A stretch of 64,000 nucleotides of DNA, from contig NZ_LDPO01000025.1 in NCBI RefSeq assembly GCF_001021505.1, positions 1 to 64,000 on the forward strand, read 5' to 3'. Positions 46,426-59,861 of the stretch are shown here, piece after piece (position 1 is the stretch's first letter; each line of letters opens with the position of its first letter). The DNA comes from Mycolicibacter heraklionensis. GTDB taxonomy: Bacteria; Actinomycetota; Actinomycetes; Mycobacteriales; Mycobacteriaceae. The position numbers and the translations under genes are program-made. Below the pieces are notes generated by a model, which was not told the origin of the DNA, ran no database searches, and worked only from the letters and a program-made list of their open reading frames with translations.

Positions 46426-47517
46426 TCACCGCTTACGTTTCTTCGGCTTCGCTCCGGCGCCGGGGCGTCCGCCGCGGGCGGCAGGTCGGCCCGGGTTCCG
46501 CTTGGCGGCCTCGGGGTTCGCGGGCTCGCCGGTCTCTGCCTCGGTCACGCCCGGCTCCTCGACTTCGGCCTCGGACTCCGCTGTCGCCGCCCGGGCGCCC
46601 CGTTTCGGCTTGGCCCCGGGCGCCGGGGCGTTGGCGGCACGGCGCCGCAGCGCCTCCTCCTTCTTGGCCTCTTCCTCCTTGGCGATCAGGCCGAACACGT
46701 AGTGCTGCTGGCCGAACGTCCAGATGTTGTTGGAGAACCAGTACAGGATGATCGCCAGCGGCAGGAAGGGCCCGCCGACCACCACGCCCAGCGGGAAGAC
46801 GTAGAGCGCCAGCTTGTTCATCATCGCGGTCTGCGGGTTGGCCGCGGCTTCCGGACTCTGCCGCGCCACCGAAGCCCGGCTGTTGAAGTACGTCGCGATG
46901 CCGGCCGCGATCATGATCGGCACCCCGACCGCGATCACGGAGAACCGGTTGAACTCGGCGAAGGCGTCCAGCCCGGTGCGTTGGATCATGGTCGCGCCCA
47001 GTGGGGCGCCGAACAGATTCGCATCCAGGAAGTTGCCCACGTCGGCGGCGCTGAAGAAGTAGTTGCCCAGCTGACGGTTCAGGTCAGGCGACAGGCCCAG
47101 CTGGCCGATCCCGGTACTGGTCCGGTTGAACGACCGCAGCACATGGAACAGACCCAGGAAGACCGGGACCTGCGCCAGCATCGGCAGGCATCCCAGGATG
47201 GGATTGAAGCCGTGCTCACGCTGGAGCTTCTGCATCTCCAGCGCCATCTTCTGGCGGTCCTTGCCGTACTTCTTCTGCAACGCCTTGATCTGCGGCTGCA
47301 GCTCCTGCATCTGCCGGGTGGTCCGGATCTGCTTGACGAACGGCTTATACAGCAGCGCCCGCAGCGTGAACACCAGGAAGACCACTGAAAGCGCCCAGGT
47401 GAAGAAGTTCGCCGGCCCTAGTAGAAGTCCAAAAGCCTTGTACCACAACCACATAATGCCCGACACCGGGTAGTACACGTAGTCCAGGCTGCCCGGATCA
47501 AAGGACACGGTATTCAC
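46426..47517 (-). CDS. yidC: Membrane protein insertase YidC
   Basis: Predicted 363-aa insertase that helps place membrane proteins with or without SecYEG. Five or so membrane segments are visible, including [18 protein letters not shown] and the YidC/Oxa1 core [20 protein letters not shown] followed by [17 protein letters not shown] long basic/Ala-rich C-terminal tail ends PKKRKR, suited to ribosome contact. The GTG at 47517 overlaps the end of yidD by 20 nt. Matches Rv3921c (366 aa). Confidence 0.96.
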   Translation of the reverse strand: MNTVSFDPGSLDYVYYPVSGIMWLWYKAFGLLLGPANFFTWALSVVFLVFTLRALLYKPFVKQIRTTRQMQELQPQIKALQKKYGKDRQKMALEMQKLQREHGFNPILGCLPMLAQVPVFLGLFHVLRSFNRTSTGIGQLGLSPDLNRQLGNYFFSAADVGNFLDANLFGAPLGATMIQRTGLDAFAEFNRFSVIAVGVPIMIAAGIATYFNSRASVARQSPEAAANPQTAMMNKLALYVFPLGVVVGGPFLPLAIILYWFSNNIWTFGQQHYVFGLIAKEEEAKKEEALRRRAANAPAPGAKPKRGARAATAESEAEVEEPGVTEAETGEPANPEAAKRNPGRPAARGGRPGAGAKPKKRKR

Positions 47518-47812
47518 CCTCCGCTCGATTGTCCGAGGAGTTCTCGGACGGGCAGCCGTACTCGGCAGCCCTCTGGGACCGTTCGGGGATGGGGTCCCAT
47601 CCGCCTTGATGCCATGGCCCGCACTTGGCCAGCCGTACTGCCGCCAACCAGCTACCCCGGATCAACCCGTACTCGGTCAACGCATCCACCGCGTACTGGC
47701 TGCAGGTCGGCATGAACCGACAACTGGGCAGACGCAGCGGGGAGATCAGATTCCGGTACAGCTCAATCACGAAGATCAGTCCGCGTACCGGTGCGACCGC
47801 GAGCGCGTGCAT
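47498..47812 (-). CDS. yidD: Membrane protein insertion efficiency factor YidD
   Basis: Predicted 104-aa protein of the YidD (DUF37) family. The conserved core reads [19 protein letters not shown], followed by [11 protein letters not shown]. An amphipathic N-terminal helix ([16 protein letters not shown]) associates with the membrane. It sits in the invariant rpmH-rnpA-yidD-yidC order and overlaps both neighbours: its ATG overlaps the rnpA stop and its end overlaps the yidC start. Confidence 0.94.
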   Translation of the reverse strand: MHALAVAPVRGLIFVIELYRNLISPLRLPSCRFMPTCSQYAVDALTEYGLIRGSWLAAVRLAKCGPWHQGGWDPIPERSQRAAEYGCPSENSSDNRAEGEYRVL

Positions 47813-48210
47813 CAGCGCACCGCCCCCGCGGCGCGGCGGATCGACCGCAAGCCGGCCCGCAGTTGTGTGCCGAGGGCGTCCGAGGTGGCACCGTTGCTTC
47901 CGGGCAGTGCCCGAATCACCAGTTGCTCACAGGGTTCCAAGTCGGCCAACACGTCGCGCGCCACATGGCGCAGTCGCCGAGCCACGCGATGGCGGTCAAC
48001 GGCAGACCCGACCGACTTGGCGATGATCAGGCCTACCCGTGGAGGACTTGCCGTCGCGGCATCCAACGCCGACTCCTCGGACAGGTCCGTCCGTCGGTCG
48101 CAGATGACCCGGCTGTACACGATGACGTCCGGCTGCACTGCCCTTTGGCCATGCTTGACCGTTGCACCGAAGTCGGCCGATCGTCTCATCCGGTATTGAG
48201 CCGGGAGCAC
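47812..48210 (-). CDS. rnpA: Ribonuclease P protein component
   Basis: Predicted 132-aa basic protein subunit of RNase P, which matures the 5' ends of tRNAs. The family signature is present as [17 protein letters not shown] in pieces, with the N-terminal [13 protein letters not shown] that binds the leader. The GTG at 48210 lies 17 bp after rpmH on the same strand. Length is near that of Mtb RnpA (125 aa). Confidence 0.95.
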   Translation of the reverse strand: MLPAQYRMRRSADFGATVKHGQRAVQPDVIVYSRVICDRRTDLSEESALDAATASPPRVGLIIAKSVGSAVDRHRVARRLRHVARDVLADLEPCEQLVIRALPGSNGATSDALGTQLRAGLRSIRRAAGAVR

Positions 48211-48227
48211 CGCCGAGCTGCCTGTGC

Positions 48228-48371
48228 TCAGGCGGTCAGCGAGCGCCGGCCCTTATTGCGCCGGGCGGTGACGATGGCACGCCCGGCACGGGTACGCATC
48301 CGCAGCCGGAACCCGTGCACGCGGGCCCGACGACGGTTGTTGGGCTGGAAGGTCCGCTTGCCCTTGGCCAC
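48228..48371 (-). CDS. rpmH: 50S ribosomal protein L34
   Basis: A 47-aa highly basic ribosomal protein, translated as GTG GCC AAG GGC AAG. It begins [19 protein letters not shown] and ends RRSLTA, the canonical mycobacterial L34. The start is preceded by AAGGAGA. It leads the minus-strand operon rpmH-rnpA-yidD-yidC that runs away from dnaA. Confidence 0.96.
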   Translation of the reverse strand: MAKGKRTFQPNNRRRARVHGFRLRMRTRAGRAIVTARRNKGRRSLTA

Positions 48372-48988
48372 GGCACACTCTCCTTATTGCATCTTGCGCC
48401 GCGTAAGCCCGACACACCGGAAGCCCGTTGTGCCTGCCGCACGCGACGCACTCGGTAAGCTCGGTGAACTTCTGCGTCCTGCTCGTAACCGGCGCGGGCT
48501 CCGGCCTACAGGCCGGTCGCTGCCGTATCGCCAGCGTTCGGGCGACTGTTCGAGGGTACTGATGCGCGTTCGCCGGGTCAAACCCCGGTGCAATCGCCGT
48601 GCGGACCCCCCTCGCCCGCCTACGAAACTGGCCCACTGTTCACACTGGTCACACGCGTATCGATCGTCTTCATGACGCTCGTTTTCATTCGATTCATCTC
48701 GGTGAAATGAGTAGTCGTCTGCCCAGAAACCTGTTAGCTTGCTTGCCAGCGCCGTTTCGGAACCGGAGCGGTTCTCGTCCACGAACCGAAGATCACGAAG
48801 CGGCTGGCGCTTCAGATATAGCGTCTTTTGTCTGGAGTATCCGTTGCTGAGCAACCGGCCCAGGGGGCCTCACCGCGGAATGCGCACCTCATCCACACCT
48901 GTGGATAAGTGTGTGGATAGCATGTCCCGGGAGGGCATCCGCGCACCGGGTGCCCGGCCAGACGGCGTCGAACCAGGGGGATGGGGCT
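48372..48988. other. rpmH-dnaA intergenic region (divergent promoters)
   Basis: 617 bp without a gene between the divergent rpmH and dnaA genes. The rpmH-proximal part should hold the rpmH promoter; the stretch at about 48640-48850 has runs poorer in GC than the surroundings. The dnaA-proximal end contains two DnaA-box-like sites. No RNA gene or protein is evident; longer frames here lack family features. Confidence 0.8.
48900..48920. promoter_or_regulatory. Pair of DnaA boxes upstream of dnaA
   Basis: TGTGGATAA (48900-48908) is the exact complement of the consensus TTATCCACA, and TGTGGATAG (48912-48920) differs by one base. A further ATCCACA lies just to the left, near 48891. Their position 70-90 bp before the dnaA start suggests autoregulation by DnaA. 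Confidence 0.75.
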
Positions 48989-50458
48989 TTGAGTGAGGAC
49001 CCCGGCACTGCGTTCCTCAGTCTCTGGGACGAGGTAGTAGCCGAACTCAACGGTGACGCCCCACCAACCAACGGTTCGGCCCCAACCCTGACTCCACAGC
49101 AGAAGGCCTGGCTCAAACTCGTCCACCCGCTGGCCATCGTTGAGGGCTTCGCCCTGTTGGCGGTGCCGAGCAGCTTCGTCCAGAACGAGATCGAACGGCA
49201 TCTGCGTGCCCAGATCACCGAGGCGCTCAGCCGGCGCCTCGGTCACGCCATCGAGCTCGGTGTTCGGATCTCACCGCAAGCCACCGACGAGCAACCCAGC
49301 ACCTCGAACACCGACGGTGCCGCCGACGTCCGCGCCGACGAAGAGGACGACGAGACCACCGACGTCGAATACGACTGGCCCAACTATTTCACCGAACGAC
49401 CCAGTGATGACTCGCCCACGGCCGACGGTGCGAGCCTCAACCGGCGCTACACCTTCGACACCTTCGTCATCGGAACCTCCAACCGATTCGCCCACGCCGC
49501 CGCCTTGGCCATCGCCGAAGCACCGGCGCGTGCCTACAACCCGCTCTTCATCTGGGGTGAGTCCGGACTGGGCAAGACCCATCTGTTGCACGCGGCCGGC
49601 AACTACACCCAGCGGCTCTTCCCCGGGATGCGCGTCAAGTACGTCTCCACCGAAGAGTTCACGAACGACTTCATCAACTCTCTTCGTGACGACCGCAAGG
49701 TCGCTTTCAAGCGCAGCTACCGCGACATCGACGTACTGCTGGTCGACGACATCCAGTTCATCGAGGGGAAAGAAGGTATCCAGGAAGAGTTCTTCCATAC
49801 CTTCAATACTCTGCACAACGCCAACAAGCAGATCGTGATCACGTCCGATCGGGCGCCCAAACAGCTTGCCACCCTGGAAGATCGGCTTCGCACTCGTTTC
49901 GAATGGGGCTTGATCACCGACGTCCAGCCGCCGGATCTGGAGACCCGGATCGCCATTTTGCGCAAGAAGGCGCAGATGGAGCGCCTCGACGTGCCGGGCG
50001 ACGTGCTCGAACTCATTGCCACCAGCATCGAGCGGAACATCCGGGAACTCGAGGGCGCGCTGATCCGTGTCACCGCATTTGCTTCGCTCAACAAGACCCC
50101 GATCGACCGGTCCTTGGCCGAGATCGTGTTGCGTGACCTGATCGCCGACGCCAGCACCATGCAGATCAGCGCCGCGATCATCATGGCGGTGATCGCCGAG
50201 TACTTCGACACCTCAGTTGAGGAACTGCGCGGTCCCGGCAAGACCCGGCCGCTGGCGCAGTCCCGCCAGATCGCGATGTATCTGTGCCGCGAACTGACCG
50301 ACCTGTCGCTGCCCAAGATCGGCCAGGCATTCGGCCGTGATCACACCACCGTGATGTATGCCGAGCGCAAGATCCGCGGCGAGATGGCCGAGCGTCGTGA
50401 GGTCTTCGATCAAGTCAAAGAGCTCACCACCCGGATCCGGCAGCGCGCCAAGCGCTGA
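48989..50458 (+). CDS. dnaA: Chromosomal replication initiator DnaA
   Basis: Predicted 489-aa initiator ATPase. Domain I (about 1-85) includes the [17 protein letters not shown] region; an acidic linker forms domain II. The AAA+ domain III carries Walker [10 protein letters not shown] and Walker B LLVDDIQF. Domain IV ends with the DnaA-box-recognition signature [14 protein letters not shown]. The start is the rare TTG at 48989, preceded by AGGGGGATGGGG and matching the Mtb N-terminus, whose dnaA also uses TTG. It opens the conserved dnaA-dnaN-recF-dciA-gyrB-gyrA order. Confidence 0.98.
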   Translation: MSEDPGTAFLSLWDEVVAELNGDAPPTNGSAPTLTPQQKAWLKLVHPLAIVEGFALLAVPSSFVQNEIERHLRAQITEALSRRLGHAIELGVRISPQATDEQPSTSNTDGAADVRADEEDDETTDVEYDWPNYFTERPSDDSPTADGASLNRRYTFDTFVIGTSNRFAHAAALAIAEAPARAYNPLFIWGESGLGKTHLLHAAGNYTQRLFPGMRVKYVSTEEFTNDFINSLRDDRKVAFKRSYRDIDVLLVDDIQFIEGKEGIQEEFFHTFNTLHNANKQIVITSDRAPKQLATLEDRLRTRFEWGLITDVQPPDLETRIAILRKKAQMERLDVPGDVLELIATSIERNIRELEGALIRVTAFASLNKTPIDRSLAEIVLRDLIADASTMQISAAIIMAVIAEYFDTSVEELRGPGKTRPLAQSRQIAMYLCRELTDLSLPKIGQAFGRDHTTVMYAERKIRGEMAERREVFDQVKELTTRIRQRAKR

Positions 50459-50993
50459 TTCCCGGGCTGTTGTTGCGGACGTTCTTACAAAAAACTTTGG
50501 ACCCACTCGTACCACCCGTCACGGTGTGGCCCTGTGGATACCGCTGCGGACAACCTGTCCACGATCGAATGAGGAACCGTCAGTCGATACACACCGGCTG
50601 CTTCATGCACAGCCGCGCCGACCGGCCCGGGCGTGTCATTCACCGCTCCTCCCCAACCCCGCGCCCCCGCTCAGCAGCGACGATGCCACGCTGTACCCAC
50701 CATCCACAGGACTTACTACTAATACTGGAAGTTATCCCTCGATTCTTTCTAAAAACAGGTCGTTGGGGATTCGGGTGAACCCGGCCTGTTCACAACCGGC
50801 TCGTCTCCGCGCCGGCCAAGCCCGTCCTGAGCCACTCGGTGTCGAGGTTTAACTTTCAAGAAGGCCGTCCAGGCTCTACGGTTGGTGACCTACCGCTCTT
50901 ACACTTCGGCGTGGGGCGTTACACGGCCGCGGGTGGGGGTGTTCACCAGTCGCCGCAGGGTAGAGCTCGATATCGGGGTGACGAGAGGACGCT
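50459..50993. other. oriC region (dnaA-dnaN intergenic)
   Basis: 535 bp with no gene, the site of oriC in mycobacteria. DnaA-box-like 9-mers are visible at 50533-50541 (TGTGGATAC), 50555-50563 (CTGTCCACG), 50700-50708 (CCATCCACA) and 50786-50794 (CTGTTCACA). An AT-rich tract at about 50709-50758, unusual for this genome, lies between boxes and is the likely unwinding element. The boxes are degenerate, as in other mycobacterial origins. The exact limits and melting site cannot be proven by reading. Confidence 0.88.
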
Positions 50994-52190
50994 ATGGACG
51001 CGGCGACCACGAACGCGGGTCTGACCGACTTGAAGTTCCGCCTGGACCGGGATGACTTCGCTGACGCGGTGGCGTGGGTGGCGAAGTCTTTGCCTGCCCG
51101 GCCCACCGTGCCACTGCTGGCCGGGGTGCTGCTGACCGGTTCCGACAACGGCTTGACGGTGTCCGGATTCGACTACGAAGTCTCCGCTGAAGTTCAGCTG
51201 GCCGCTGAGATCGCTTCTCCGGGAAGCGTTTTGGTGTCCGGTCGACTGCTTTCGGATATCACCAGGGCACTGCCCGCCAAGCCGGTCGAAGTCCAGGTCG
51301 AGGCCACCCGGGTCTCTTTGACCTGTGGTAACGCGCGATTCTCGCTGCCGACCATGACGGTCGAGGACTACCCCACCCTGCCGACCCTGCCCGACGAGAC
51401 CGGTGTGTTGTCCGCAGATGTGTTCGCCGAGGCCATCGGCCAGGTAGCCGTGGCGGCCGGCCGCGACGACACGTTGCCCATGTTGACCGGCATACGTGTC
51501 GAAATCTCTGGTAATACAGTGGTTTTGGCAGCGACCGACCGCTTCCGTCTGGCGGTCCGAGAGTTGAGTTGGACCGCGGCACCAGGTACCGAAGCCGCGG
51601 TACTGGTTCCGGCCAAAACTCTCGCCGAAGCGGCGAAGGCCAGCAGCGACGGCAACGAGGTGCACCTGGCTCTGGGAGCTGGGGCGGCGGTCGGCAACGA
51701 GGGGCTGTTGGGAATCACCAGCGCTGGAAAGCGCAGCACCACCCGACTGCTGGATGCGGAATTCCCGAAGTTCCGGCAGCTATTGCCCAGCGAACACCTC
51801 GCGGTAGCGACCATCGGTGTGGCCGAGCTCACCGAAGCGATCAAGCGTGTGGCGTTGGTGGCTGACCGGGGCGCCCAGGTGCGCATGGAGTTGTCCGAGG
51901 GCACCCTGCGCCTTTCGGCGGGCGCCGAAGATGTCGGCCGCGCCGAGGAGGATCTGCCGATCGACTTCGTCGGCGAGCCGTTGACCATCGCGTTCAACCC
52001 GACCTACCTCACGGACGGCTTGGGTTCGCTGCACAGCGAGAAGGTGTCGATGGGTTTCACCGATCCGAAGAAACCCGCGGTGCTGCGCCCCGCCAGTGCG
52101 GAGGACCCGGCGCTGATCGGCGAGGGTCCGTTCCCGGCGGTGCCGTCGGATTACGTCTACCTGTTGATGCCGGTTCGCCTGCCCGGCTGA
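50994..52190 (+). CDS. dnaN: DNA polymerase III beta subunit (sliding clamp)
   Basis: Predicted 398-aa clamp that tethers the replicative polymerase. Three topologically equal domains are visible by length, with [19 protein letters not shown] at the start and the terminal [10 protein letters not shown] that contributes to the clamp-binding pocket. The ATG follows GAGAGGAC. It lies downstream of oriC on the same strand as dnaA. Confidence 0.98.
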   Translation: MDAATTNAGLTDLKFRLDRDDFADAVAWVAKSLPARPTVPLLAGVLLTGSDNGLTVSGFDYEVSAEVQLAAEIASPGSVLVSGRLLSDITRALPAKPVEVQVEATRVSLTCGNARFSLPTMTVEDYPTLPTLPDETGVLSADVFAEAIGQVAVAAGRDDTLPMLTGIRVEISGNTVVLAATDRFRLAVRELSWTAAPGTEAAVLVPAKTLAEAAKASSDGNEVHLALGAGAAVGNEGLLGITSAGKRSTTRLLDAEFPKFRQLLPSEHLAVATIGVAELTEAIKRVALVADRGAQVRMELSEGTLRLSAGAEDVGRAEEDLPIDFVGEPLTIAFNPTYLTDGLGSLHSEKVSMGFTDPKKPAVLRPASAEDPALIGEGPFPAVPSDYVYLLMPVRLPG

Positions 52191-52229
52191 TCGGCGCGGG
52201 CCCCGACGACGGGAGGGGTTGGTTTCTCG

Positions 52230-53390
52230 GTGTATGTCCGCCACGTGGGCCTGCGGGATTTCCGGTCCTGGGCGCACGTCGACCTGGAACTGGAACCGGG
52301 CGCGACGGTGCTGGTCGGGCCGAACGGCTTCGGGAAGACCAATCTTGTTGAAGCACTGTGGTATTCATCTACTTTGGGTTCACACCGGGTGGCCACGGAC
52401 GCGCCACTGATTCGATCCGGCGCCACTCGCGCGGTGGTTTCTACGATCGTGGTGAACGAGGGCCGCGAACTGGCGGTTGATCTGGAGATCGCCGCAGGCC
52501 GAGCCAACAAGGTGCGGCTCAACCGCGCTCCGGTGCGGCACGCCCGTGAAGTCATAGGGGTACTGCGCGCGGTGTTGTTCGCCCCGGAAGACCTGGCGCT
52601 GGTGCGCGGAGATCCCGGTGAGCGCCGCCGCTACCTCGACGAGTTGGCAAGCGTGCGCCGTCCGCGGATCGCCGCGGTGCGGGCCGACTATGACAAGGTG
52701 CTGCGACAACGCACCGCACTGCTCAAGAGTGCGCCGGGTGCACTGCATCGCGGTGACCGAGCGGTGCTCGACACCCTCGACGTGTGGGATTCCCAATTGG
52801 CCCTGCACGGTGCGGAGCTGATGGCCGCCCGGATCGAGCTGGTCAACCAGTTGGCGCCGGAAGTCGAGAAGGCCTACCAACTGCTGGCGCCCGGAACCAG
52901 GACCGCCGCCGTGGCCTATCGGCCAAAACTGGAGATCGCCCTCGGTGCGGAGAACCAGGGCGCGGCCGAACTACAAGAGGCCCTGCTCGCCGAGTTGGCG
53001 CGCCGCCGCAGCGCGGAGTTGGACCGCGGCGTGTGCTTGGTGGGCCCGCACCGCGATGAGTTGGAGTTGCGGCTCGGCGACCGACCGGTGAAAGGCTTTG
53101 CCAGCCACGGTGAGTCGTGGTCGATGGCGCTGGCGCTGCGATTGGCTTCCTATGAACTCCTCCGTAGTGAGGGTGCCGAACCAGTGCTGCTGCTCGATGA
53201 CGTCTTCGCGGAATTGGACGCGGCGCGGCGCCGGGCGCTGGCCGGCGTCGCCGCGTCGGCCGAACAGGTCTTGATCACCGCGGCCGTCCCGGACGACATC
53301 CCCGCCGACTGGCAAGCCCGCCAGATTCGGATCGCCGTCACCGAAGGCGACGAGGGCAGGGTGTCGGAATTGGTTGGTGGCATTCCGTGA
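52230..53390 (+). CDS. recF: DNA replication and repair protein RecF
   Basis: Predicted 386-aa SMC-like ATPase that acts at gaps to load RecA with RecO/RecR. Walker A is GPNGFGKTN (about 30-38), the signature region is near [14 protein letters not shown], and Walker B is [11 protein letters not shown]. Residues 1-12 ([12 protein letters not shown]) are typical. The GTG start corresponds to the Mtb one. Its stop overlaps the next GTG. Confidence 0.96.
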   Translation: MYVRHVGLRDFRSWAHVDLELEPGATVLVGPNGFGKTNLVEALWYSSTLGSHRVATDAPLIRSGATRAVVSTIVVNEGRELAVDLEIAAGRANKVRLNRAPVRHAREVIGVLRAVLFAPEDLALVRGDPGERRRYLDELASVRRPRIAAVRADYDKVLRQRTALLKSAPGALHRGDRAVLDTLDVWDSQLALHGAELMAARIELVNQLAPEVEKAYQLLAPGTRTAAVAYRPKLEIALGAENQGAAELQEALLAELARRRSAELDRGVCLVGPHRDELELRLGDRPVKGFASHGESWSMALALRLASYELLRSEGAEPVLLLDDVFAELDAARRRALAGVAASAEQVLITAAVPDDIPADWQARQIRIAVTEGDEGRVSELVGGIP

Positions 53391-53965
53391 CCGACTTCGA
53401 CGAGTCGAAGGACGAACCGGCTCTGCAGCCACCGGCGCACCTGGCCGGGCTGACTGGCATGGATCTTGTTCGCCGGACCCTTGCCGAAGCGCGCGAAGCG
53501 GCCCGCAGCCAGGGCAAAGACGTCGGGCAGGGACGCCGCGCCCCGCTGCGCCGCCGTACCCCGGCTACCGGTGGCGGTCGCCGCAGCTGGTCGGGGCCGG
53601 GACCGGATCGGCGTGATCCCCAGACCCTGGGCGCGGCCACCCGCGATCTTGCGCAGTCCCGAGGATGGTCAGCACAAGTGGCCGAAGGCACGGTGCTGGG
53701 ACAGTGGCGTTCGGTGGTCGGTGACGACATCGCCTCGCACGCAACCCCGACCCGGCTCTCCGACGGTGTGCTCAGCGTCGTGGCCGAATCGACCGCCTGG
53801 GCCACCCAGTTGCGCCTGGTCCAGGCCCAGTTGCTGGCCAAGATCGCCGCCGCCGTCGGTGACGGCGTGGTCAAGACCCTGAAGATCACCGGTCCGACCG
53901 CGCCGTCGTGGCGCAAAGGACCGTTGCACGTCTCGGGCCGGGGACCGCGCGACACCTACGGCTGA
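53387..53965 (+). CDS. DciA family helicase-loader protein (Rv0004-like)
   Basis: Predicted 192-aa DUF721/DciA protein matching Rv0004 (187 aa). The N-terminal half is disordered and Arg/Pro-rich. The DUF721 domain (about 100-170) contains [19 protein letters not shown] and [16 protein letters not shown]. In Mtb and related bacteria DciA interacts with the replicative helicase DnaB during loading. The GTGA overlap with recF gives translational coupling. Confidence 0.93.
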   Translation: MTDFDESKDEPALQPPAHLAGLTGMDLVRRTLAEAREAARSQGKDVGQGRRAPLRRRTPATGGGRRSWSGPGPDRRDPQTLGAATRDLAQSRGWSAQVAEGTVLGQWRSVVGDDIASHATPTRLSDGVLSVVAESTAWATQLRLVQAQLLAKIAAAVGDGVVKTLKITGPTAPSWRKGPLHVSGRGPRDTYG

Positions 53966-54119
53966 GGCGCCGCCGGAATCGGGCGGCTCAGTGGCGCTAC
54001 GAGCAAAAAAATCGTTCCGGCCAGCGGCCGGACACGAGGCAAACCGTGATATCGACGCCACGGCGCAACCAGATAGGCAGAAACACCCCGAGAAAATGCT
54101 CGCCGTCGGGACCCCAAGG

Positions 54120-54125
54120 TAGACT
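54120..54125 (+). promoter_or_regulatory. Putative gyrB promoter -10 (TAGACT)
   Basis: TAGACT fits the mycobacterial -10 consensus and lies 75 bp before the gyrB start, in the 235-bp gap after the DciA gene. A matching -35 is not convincing. gyr operons are usually regulated by supercoiling; nothing here proves that. Confidence 0.35.
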
Positions 54126-54152
54126 GGCTCAGTATCCCGCCCATACACCTGA

Positions 54153-56216
<2,064 letters not shown>

Positions 56217-56296
56217 CGATGTACCGCGACGTTGGACGACGTCGACGAGATAACGCGATATCCGACCCGACTGACCTCTGACAGAACGAGGAATAG

Positions 56297-58792
56297 ATGA
56301 CAGACACCACGCTGCCACCCGGAGACGACTCGGTAGACCGGATCGAGCCGGTCGACATCCAACAGGAGATGCAGCGCAGCTACATCGACTACGCCATGAG
56401 CGTGATCGTGGGCCGTGCCCTTCCCGAAGTTCGTGACGGTCTCAAGCCGGTGCACCGCCGGGTGCTCTACGCGATGTACGACTCCGGATTCCGGCCGGAC
56501 CGCAGCCACGCGAAATCCGCACGGTCGGTTGCCGAAACGATGGGTAACTACCACCCGCACGGTGACGCCTCGATCTACGACACCCTGGTCCGGATGGCCC
56601 AGCCCTGGTCGCTGCGCTACCCCCTGGTCGACGGTCAGGGCAACTTCGGGTCGCCGGGTAACGACCCCGCGGCCGCGATGCGTTACACCGAAGCGCGCCT
56701 CACCCCGCTGGCCATGGAGATGCTGCGCGAAATCGACGAGGAAACAGTCGATTTCGTTCCGAACTACGACGGCCGGGTGCAGGAGCCGACCGTGCTGCCC
56801 AGCCGGTTCCCGAACCTGCTGGCCAACGGTTCTGGCGGTATCGCGGTCGGTATGGCGACCAACATCCCACCGCACAACCTGCGGGAACTCGCCGAGGCGG
56901 TGTTCTGGTGCCTGGACAACCACGAAGCCGATGAAGAGAGCACCCTGGAAGCGGTGATGGAGCGGGTCAAGGGCCCGGACTTCCCCACCTCCGGCCTGAT
57001 CGTCGGTTCCCAGGGCATCAGCGACGCCTACCGCACGGGCCGGGGTTCCATCCGGATGCGCGGTGTGGTCGAAATCGAGGAGGACTCGCGCGGGCGGTCC
57101 CTGCTGGTCATCACCGAGCTGCCGTACCAGGTCAACCACGACAACTTCATCACGTCGATCGCCGAGCAGGTGCGCGACGGAAAGTTGGTGGGAATCGCCA
57201 ACATTGAGGATCAGAGCAGCGACCGGGTGGGCCCGCGCATCGTCGTGGAGATCAAGCGCGACGCCGTGGCCAAGGTGGTGCTGAACAACCTTTACAAGCA
57301 CACCCAGCTGCAGACCAGCTTCGGTGCCAACATGCTCTCGATCGTCGACGGCGTGCCGCGCACCCTGCGGCTGGACCAGATGATCCGGTACTACGTGGCC
57401 CACCAGCTCGACGTGATCGTGCGGCGCACCACCTACCGGCTGCGCAAGGCCAACGAACGGGCCCACATTCTGCGCGGCCTGGTCAAGGCGCTCGACGCCC
57501 TGGACGAAGTCATCGCGTTGATCCGCCGGTCGGAGACCGTCGACGTGGCCCGCCAAGGGTTGATCGAACTGCTCGACATCGATGACATTCAGGCGCAAGC
57601 GATCCTGGACATGCAGCTGCGCCGGCTGGCCGCGCTGGAACGCCAGAAGATCATCGACGACCTGGCCAAGATCGAAGCCGAGATCGCTGACTTGGAAGAC
57701 ATCCTGGCCAAGCCGGAGCGGCAGCGCGCGATCGTGCACGACGAGCTCGCCGAGATCGTCGAGAAGCACGGCGACGACCGCCGGACCCGGATCATCCCCG
57801 CCGACGGTGACGTCGCCGACGAGGACCTGATCGCCCGCGAGGATGTCGTCGTCACGATCACCGAGACCGGTTACGCCAAACGCACCAAGACCGATCTGTA
57901 CCGCAGCCAGAAGCGGGGCGGTAAGGGCGTGCAGGGCGCCGGCCTCAAGCAGGACGACATCGTGGCGCACTTCTTCGTCTGTTCGACGCACGACTGGATC
58001 CTGTTCTTCACCACGCAGGGCCGGGTGTACCGAGCGAAGGCCTACGACCTGCCGGAGGCGTTGCGCACCGCGCGCGGCCAGCACGTCGCCAACCTGCTGG
58101 CCTTCCAGCCCGAGGAGCGCATCGCTCAGGTCATCCAGATCAAGAGCTACGAAGATGCGCCGTATCTGGTGCTGGCCACCCGCAACGGACTGGTCAAGAA
58201 GTCCAAGCTGACTGACTTCGACTCGAACCGCTCCGGCGGCATCGTGGCGATCAACCTGCGCGATGGGGACGAGTTGGTCGGCGCGATGTTGTGCTCCGCC
58301 GAGGACGACCTGCTGCTGGTGTCGGCCCTCGGACAGTCCATCCGCTTCTCGGCGACCGACGAGGCGCTGCGGCCGATGGGCCGGGCCACCTCCGGTGTGC
58401 AGGGTATGCGGTTCAACGCCGAGGACTACCTGCTGTCGCTCAATGTGGTCCGGGAGGGCACCTATCTGCTGGTGGCCACCGCTGGTGGGTATGCCAAGCG
58501 GACCGCGATCGAGGAGTACACCACGCAGGGCCGTGGCGGTAAGGGCATTCTGACCGTCCAGTACGACAAACGCCGTGGCCGGCTGGTCGGGGCCCTGATC
58601 GTCGACGACGAGAGCGAGCTGTATGCGATCACCTCCGGCGGCGGAGTGATTCGCACCGCGGCGCGGCAGGTTCGCAAGGCCGGACGGCAGACCAAGGGCG
58701 TTCGGTTGATGAACTTGGGTGAGGGCGACACACTGATAGCGATTGCGCGGAACGCCGACGAAGAGGCGGCCGACGAGGACTCGGGTAGCTGA
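56297..58792 (+). CDS. gyrA: DNA gyrase subunit A
   Basis: Predicted 831-aa DNA-cleaving subunit of gyrase. The quinolone-resistance region reads [15 protein letters not shown], with Ala and Asp at the two main Mtb resistance positions, so it looks wild type. The catalytic tyrosine lies in [10 protein letters not shown] with no intein, unlike several mycobacteria. The C-terminal beta-pinwheel has the GyrA box QRGGKG. ATG at 56297. It is downstream of gyrB as one operon. Confidence 0.98.
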   Translation: MTDTTLPPGDDSVDRIEPVDIQQEMQRSYIDYAMSVIVGRALPEVRDGLKPVHRRVLYAMYDSGFRPDRSHAKSARSVAETMGNYHPHGDASIYDTLVRMAQPWSLRYPLVDGQGNFGSPGNDPAAAMRYTEARLTPLAMEMLREIDEETVDFVPNYDGRVQEPTVLPSRFPNLLANGSGGIAVGMATNIPPHNLRELAEAVFWCLDNHEADEESTLEAVMERVKGPDFPTSGLIVGSQGISDAYRTGRGSIRMRGVVEIEEDSRGRSLLVITELPYQVNHDNFITSIAEQVRDGKLVGIANIEDQSSDRVGPRIVVEIKRDAVAKVVLNNLYKHTQLQTSFGANMLSIVDGVPRTLRLDQMIRYYVAHQLDVIVRRTTYRLRKANERAHILRGLVKALDALDEVIALIRRSETVDVARQGLIELLDIDDIQAQAILDMQLRRLAALERQKIIDDLAKIEAEIADLEDILAKPERQRAIVHDELAEIVEKHGDDRRTRIIPADGDVADEDLIAREDVVVTITETGYAKRTKTDLYRSQKRGGKGVQGAGLKQDDIVAHFFVCSTHDWILFFTTQGRVYRAKAYDLPEALRTARGQHVANLLAFQPEERIAQVIQIKSYEDAPYLVLATRNGLVKKSKLTDFDSNRSGGIVAINLRDGDELVGAMLCSAEDDLLLVSALGQSIRFSATDEALRPMGRATSGVQGMRFNAEDYLLSLNVVREGTYLLVATAGGYAKRTAIEEYTTQGRGGKGILTVQYDKRRGRLVGALIVDDESELYAITSGGGVIRTAARQVRKAGRQTKGVRLMNLGEGDTLIAIARNADEEAADEDSGS

Positions 58793-58847
58793 ACCCGACC
58801 GAGACCCGGCCGCGGCGCGGTGGGGATACGCAGGTAAGGAGCCGTGG

Positions 58848-59702
58848 GTGAGCGCACCGAACGAACCGGGGCACCCGGGCAACGGGGGCAAGGCGGAGTC
58901 GGCCGGAAACGGTCCGGCCGACGCAGGCCAGCGGCCCCCGGGCCGTCCCGGCCGGATTACCGAGACCGGGGAAGCCCCGCCGTGGCAACGCGGCGGCCAG
59001 GGCCGGCCGCCCGGCCCGGCCCGGCCCGCAGACGCCGGCTCGCACTCCCCCGGCGTTGACGAGCGGATACGCCGGTTCGTGTCCGGTACGGCCGCCCCGA
59101 CAGCGCCTCCCGCGCCCGGTGCGCCGCAGCAGGCTCCGGCCAAAGCCCCGGCGCAGGCCAAGCCGCCGGCTCCCGCTAAGCCGCCGGCGCAACCGGCCAA
59201 GCCGCCGGCGCAACCGGCTAAGGCCGCACCGCCGGTGAAGCCCGCCCAGCCCGACGACGCCTACGGCAGCGAGCTGCCGGATCTGTCCGAACCGGCGCAG
59301 CGCCGCTCTGCGGTCCGCCGCCCCCCGGTGTCGGCGGGGCCGCGCGGCCCGTTGCGGGCCAGCATGCAGATCCGGCGGATCGACCCCTGGAGCGCGCTCA
59401 AGGTGTCGTTGCTGCTGTCGACGGCGCTGTTCTTCGTCTGGATGATCGCGGTGGCGGTCCTGTACGTCGCGTTGGGCGCGATGGGTGTCTGGAGCAAGCT
59501 GAACAGCAACGTGGGCGACTTGCTGACCAACAACAGTGCCGCCGAACTGGTTTCCGCCGGTTCGATTTTCGGCGGCGCCGCGTTGATCGGGCTAGTGAAC
59601 GTCGTGGTGCTGACCGCGATGGCCACCCTCGGCGTGGTGATCTACAACCTCAGCACCGACGTTGTCGGCGGCGTGGAGGTAACCCTGGCTGACCGGGACT
59701 GA
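58848..59702 (+). CDS. DUF3566 membrane protein (Rv0007-like)
   Basis: Predicted 284-aa protein. The first 190 residues or so are Pro/Ala/Gly-rich and disordered and include a short KPPAQPA repeat. The C-terminal DUF3566 domain has two membrane helices (about 190-215 and 240-265) around [18 protein letters not shown]. It matches Rv0007 and keeps its place after gyrA. The GTG at 58848 follows TAAGGAG. Function unknown. Confidence 0.9.
   Translation: MSAPNEPGHPGNGGKAESAGNGPADAGQRPPGRPGRITETGEAPPWQRGGQGRPPGPARPADAGSHSPGVDERIRRFVSGTAAPTAPPAPGAPQQAPAKAPAQAKPPAPAKPPAQPAKPPAQPAKAAPPVKPAQPDDAYGSELPDLSEPAQRRSAVRRPPVSAGPRGPLRASMQIRRIDPWSALKVSLLLSTALFFVWMIAVAVLYVALGAMGVWSKLNSNVGDLLTNNSAAELVSAGSIFGGAALIGLVNVVVLTAMATLGVVIYNLSTDVVGGVEVTLADRD
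59178..59219 (+). repeat. Two-copy 21-bp tandem repeat in the DUF3566 gene
   Basis: Units 59178-59198 and 59199-59219 differ at one base and encode KPPAQPA twice. It lies in the disordered region, where copy number could vary without breaking the frame. Confidence 0.85.
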
Positions 59703-59724
59703 CCGGCCGGGTGGCGGCGGCATT

Positions 59725-59754
59725 TTGGTGAGCGGGCGCCCGGTGCGGTAATCT
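59725..59754 (+). promoter_or_regulatory. Promoter of tRNA-Ile
   Basis: TTGGTG (59725-59730) and TAATCT (59749-59754) with an 18-bp spacer form a good sigma-A-type promoter 21 bp before the tRNA-Ile gene. It could drive both tRNAs. Confidence 0.6.
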
Positions 59755-59775
59755 CGCTCGGTCGCAGACGACTAC

Positions 59776-59849
59776 GGGCCTATAGCTCAGGCGGTTAGAG
59801 CGCTTCGCTGATAACGAAGAGGTCGGAGGTTCGAGTCCTCCTAGGCCCA
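59776..59849 (+). tRNA. ileT: tRNA-Ile (anticodon GAT)
   Basis: 74-nt cloverleaf. The acceptor stem GGGCCTA pairs with TAGGCCC; the anticodon stem CTTCG/CGAAG holds the loop CTGATAA with anticodon GAT at 59810-59812; the T arm contains GTTCGAGTC. CCA is not encoded. It lies in the conserved position after the Rv0007-like gene. Confidence 0.97.
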
Positions 59850-59861
59850 CGAGTCCCACCA

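Noticed and set aside
56560-56590. Quinolone-resistance substitution in GyrA
   Set aside because: HGDASIYD has the Ala and Asp found in wild-type Mtb GyrA.
56670-56710. Possible GyrA intein at the catalytic tyrosine
   Set aside because: The [10 protein letters not shown] sequence is continuous, so no intein is present.
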